From Skeletonema tropicum (lineage: Eukaryota > Bacillariophyta > Thalassiosirophyceae > Thalassiosirales > Thalassiosiraceae): a DNA stretch of 64,000 nt. Positions within the stretch are counted from its first letter, which is position 1. Each line of letters starts with the position of its first letter. The translations under genes and the position numbers were made by a program. Under the pieces are notes generated by a model. The model did not search any database. It was not told where the DNA came from and worked only from the letters and a program-made list of their open reading frames with translations. The stretch spans positions 2,604,001 through 2,668,000 of the forward strand of contig CM074127.1 in the NCBI GenBank assembly GCA_037178625.1, read 5' to 3'. Below, one piece after another: positions 62,349 to 64,000 of this stretch.

Positions 62349-63113
62349 ATGATCAGAGTGGCATTTCTGTCGGCTTCAGTTTTCTTCCTCTACGCAAGAG
62401 CGTTGACGGTTGGAAACCTTTGTCAAAGAAGGCCGATACAACATGCTACGGCAAGCTGTTTGAAATCGATACCATCAGCAACTGCATCAGCTTCCGAGGC
62501 CATTGATCAAGAAAAGAATGACATAGACACAACTTCAGAGTCACAATTTCAAAATGAATACACAATAAGAGAAGCACTTTATTCAGAACTGCAAGTGATA
62601 GCATCACTGGTCACAGCGGGGTTTCATCCAGAATTAGATTCCAATCCTATCCTTAGACCCATTAGAGTATTGTTAGAGCTGGATAGACTCCAGAACAATT
62701 TTCCTTATCCTGGAAACGAAGAAAATAGACATATGTACTTGGTGTGTGAAGCAAAGAAAGACAAAAAAGTAGTCGGATTCTGTGATATCGATGCCAGAAT
62801 ACCAGTGAAGAAAAAGGAAAATCCATTCTCACCATTTGCTTCAACAATTTATCGGCCACATCCATACTTTTCTGATCTCACAGTCGATCCAAACTACAGA
62901 AGACAAGGAATAGCATCTGCGCTTGTGGAAGAAGGGGAACGTCTTGCAAAAGATATGAATTGCCGAGAAATGTATTTGGGTGTTGCTAGTACAAACACAG
63001 TTGCATTGAATCTGTACTCAAACATGGGATATGAAATCATCGTTCCAACTGGAGATATTCTTGAGTTTGTGAAACGACAGGAAGGTGTTAGAATGCTCAG
63101 ACGAACGCTATAA
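62349..63113 (+). CDS. GNAT-family N-acetyltransferase, secretory/plastid leader
   Basis: 254 aa from the ATG at 62349. The N-terminus is a signal peptide (MIRVAFLSASVFFLYARALT) and a Ser/Ala-rich stretch, so it enters the secretory route and possibly the plastid. Residues about 75-254 are a GNAT fold: the start YTIREALYSELQVIASLVTAGF, the motif A acetyl-CoA loop DLTVDPNYRRQGIASALVEE (R-x2-G-x-A form), and the motif B region LGVASTNTVALNLYSNMGYE. GNATs move an acetyl group from acetyl-CoA to an amine; plastid GNATs acetylate protein N-termini or lysines. Substrate unknown. Confidence 0.88.
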   Translation: MIRVAFLSASVFFLYARALTVGNLCQRRPIQHATASCLKSIPSATASASEAIDQEKNDIDTTSESQFQNEYTIREALYSELQVIASLVTAGFHPELDSNPILRPIRVLLELDRLQNNFPYPGNEENRHMYLVCEAKKDKKVVGFCDIDARIPVKKKENPFSPFASTIYRPHPYFSDLTVDPNYRRQGIASALVEEGERLAKDMNCREMYLGVASTNTVALNLYSNMGYEIIVPTGDILEFVKRQEGVRMLRRTL

Positions 63114-63172
63114 TGACTAGACTGCTTTAACATGATTTACTATGCAAGCAACTTGTAGCTTGTTACTTTAGG

Positions 63173-63988
63173 TTACTTTGCATTTTCAACCAATTTCTGT
63201 CTCAACTCGCTGAGTAATCGTGTCACCAAATCTTTACTTAAGCCCATGACGCTATCTTCGGTACCCTCAATTCGATCGATGTGTTCTCTCGTCAAAGGAT
63301 GTTCAATCATGAGGCCACCTGCGCATGAAAGAACAGGTGCATCCTCCTTCAGTAAGTTGTCAATGATATCTCCAGTAATGGTAGGCTTGAAGTGTATAGT
63401 CGCCGTATCAACACCGCTAACTTGTATTCCAGATGGCAAATGAGTCAAGACACAGCTACCAACTGTGCTGCAGGGAGAACTTGCATATCCCGTGACAAAC
63501 TCCTTTGCTTGCTCCACAGAGTCGGGCTTTTCCAGAATATTACCAGAATGTGTGACAACCTGATCGCCAGTCAAGACTACCCACTCATCAGCGCTGGAGA
63601 AGCCGCTTGGCAAGTCGTTGTTGCAATTGCCAGCCTTTATTTCAGTAATCAAATGATCCATCTTTGCCTTTGCCAACATAAGAACTAAATCCCTTGGTGC
63701 ATCCTTCGATCTATCTCCTAGACCCCTCTCATCAATTTCTCTTACGATCTTGTGATATGGAATGTTCATTTCAGAAAGGATCAGTTTGCGCGTGAACGAC
63801 CCACTCCCAAGCAGAAGTGGCTCTGGGAGATTGTTGTCTACGAGTGGGTTTGATTTCCCCATTTTCAGTGATGCTACTCTGGTGGACAAATAATCTGTAG
63901 AAGATGATGATATGAATGCGGCAGCTTGTCGATGGCGATTAAAGGCTGCAAGGGCATAAGCTACAACAGCGGATCTTGCTTTCCTCAT
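63173..63988 (-). CDS. Maf-like nucleotide pyrophosphatase
   Basis: 271 aa. Maf proteins hydrolyse non-canonical or modified nucleoside triphosphates (housecleaning). Family marks: LLLGSGSFTRKLILSEM (start of the fold), VREIDERG, LAKAKMDHL, VVLTGDQVVTHSGNILEKP (the catalytic Asp in GDQ), and a late GGLMIEHPL and GTEDSVMGLSKDLV. The Maf catalytic core usually starts with SxSPRR; here SGSFTRK, a recognised eukaryotic variant. The first ~45 residues (RKARSAVVAYALAAFNRHRQAAAF) form a basic leader for mitochondrion or plastid. The start is 12 bp from the window end, so an upstream exon cannot be excluded. Confidence 0.87.
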   Translation of the reverse strand: MRKARSAVVAYALAAFNRHRQAAAFISSSSTDYLSTRVASLKMGKSNPLVDNNLPEPLLLGSGSFTRKLILSEMNIPYHKIVREIDERGLGDRSKDAPRDLVLMLAKAKMDHLITEIKAGNCNNDLPSGFSSADEWVVLTGDQVVTHSGNILEKPDSVEQAKEFVTGYASSPCSTVGSCVLTHLPSGIQVSGVDTATIHFKPTITGDIIDNLLKEDAPVLSCAGGLMIEHPLTREHIDRIEGTEDSVMGLSKDLVTRLLSELRQKLVENAK

Positions 63989-64000
63989 TGCTTTATCTAT

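Noticed and set aside
1..64000. tRNA, rRNA or snRNA genes
   Set aside because: I looked for B-box-like GGTTCGAAT patterns and cloverleaf ends in spacers and found none convincing; a covariance-model scan would be decisive.

Overview
This is nuclear DNA from a diatom, most likely a centric diatom of the Thalassiosirales. Three lines of evidence support this. (1) Genes are compact and carry short introns (mostly 65-250 nt, GT-AG, one GC-AG). (2) Several products start with a secretory signal followed by a plastid transit region with an AFAP/AF-like cleavage motif, as expected for a four-membrane secondary plastid (NhaD antiporter, KAS II, carotenoid-oxygenase homologue, ribosomal protein L9, a putative thylakoid-lumen protein). 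(3) There is a cytochrome-b5 front-end desaturase that reads like the Thalassiosira delta-4 enzyme. All intron joins below were built by hand from reading frame and splice signals.

Layout. 1-2.9 kb: tail of an unknown gene with a 124-bp duplication, dUTPase (-), MYND-finger protein (+). 3-11 kb: MORC-like GHKL ATPase (-), plastid L9 (+), a 1391-aa coiled-coil protein (-) with E2F-like sites upstream. 11.4-14.5 kb: an unrecognised secreted protein (+), then an array of eight ~184-bp satellite units. 14.9-30.5 kb: mostly housekeeping genes: SPB4/DDX55-type helicase (+), a small membrane protein (-), mitochondrial ATP synthase gamma (+), carotenoid-oxygenase homologue (-), PheRS alpha (+), GDP-mannose 4,6-dehydratase (+), LSM6 (-), a small mitochondrial-type protein (+), BTB/zinc-finger protein (+), 40S RPS11 (-). 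30.9-44.8 kb: nuclear and chromatin genes: BRM-type SNF2 ATPase (+), topoisomerase VI subunit B (-), MYND protein (+), helicase-associated-repeat protein (-), NUP62/Nsp1 (-). 44.8-47.2 kb: a disturbed patch with GC-rich hairpin repeats, a short exon pair, a divergent histone H3, a MORN fragment and a poly-A tract. 47.2-64 kb: CBS-NhaD antiporter (-), KAS II (+), ALG12 (-), XRCC2-like protein (+), lumen-type protein (-), a small MITE, LRR protein (+), MGST3 (-), unknown membrane protein (+), delta-4-like desaturase (-), GNAT acetyltransferase (+), Maf protein (-).

Genes alternate strand almost perfectly, so most lie in divergent or convergent pairs with short spacers. I see no operon-like pathway cluster and no tRNA, rRNA or CRISPR. 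Metabolic themes are lipid and plastid (KAS II, desaturase, L9, NhaD), glycan precursors (GMD, ALG12) and genome maintenance or chromatin (dUTPase, XRCC2, Topo VI B, MORC-like, BRM, H3).

The most unusual items are the carotenoid-oxygenase homologue that appears to lack three of the four iron-binding histidines, the H3 variant with Arg at position 36, the 184-bp satellite, and the 107-bp MITE with perfect 10-bp target duplications.
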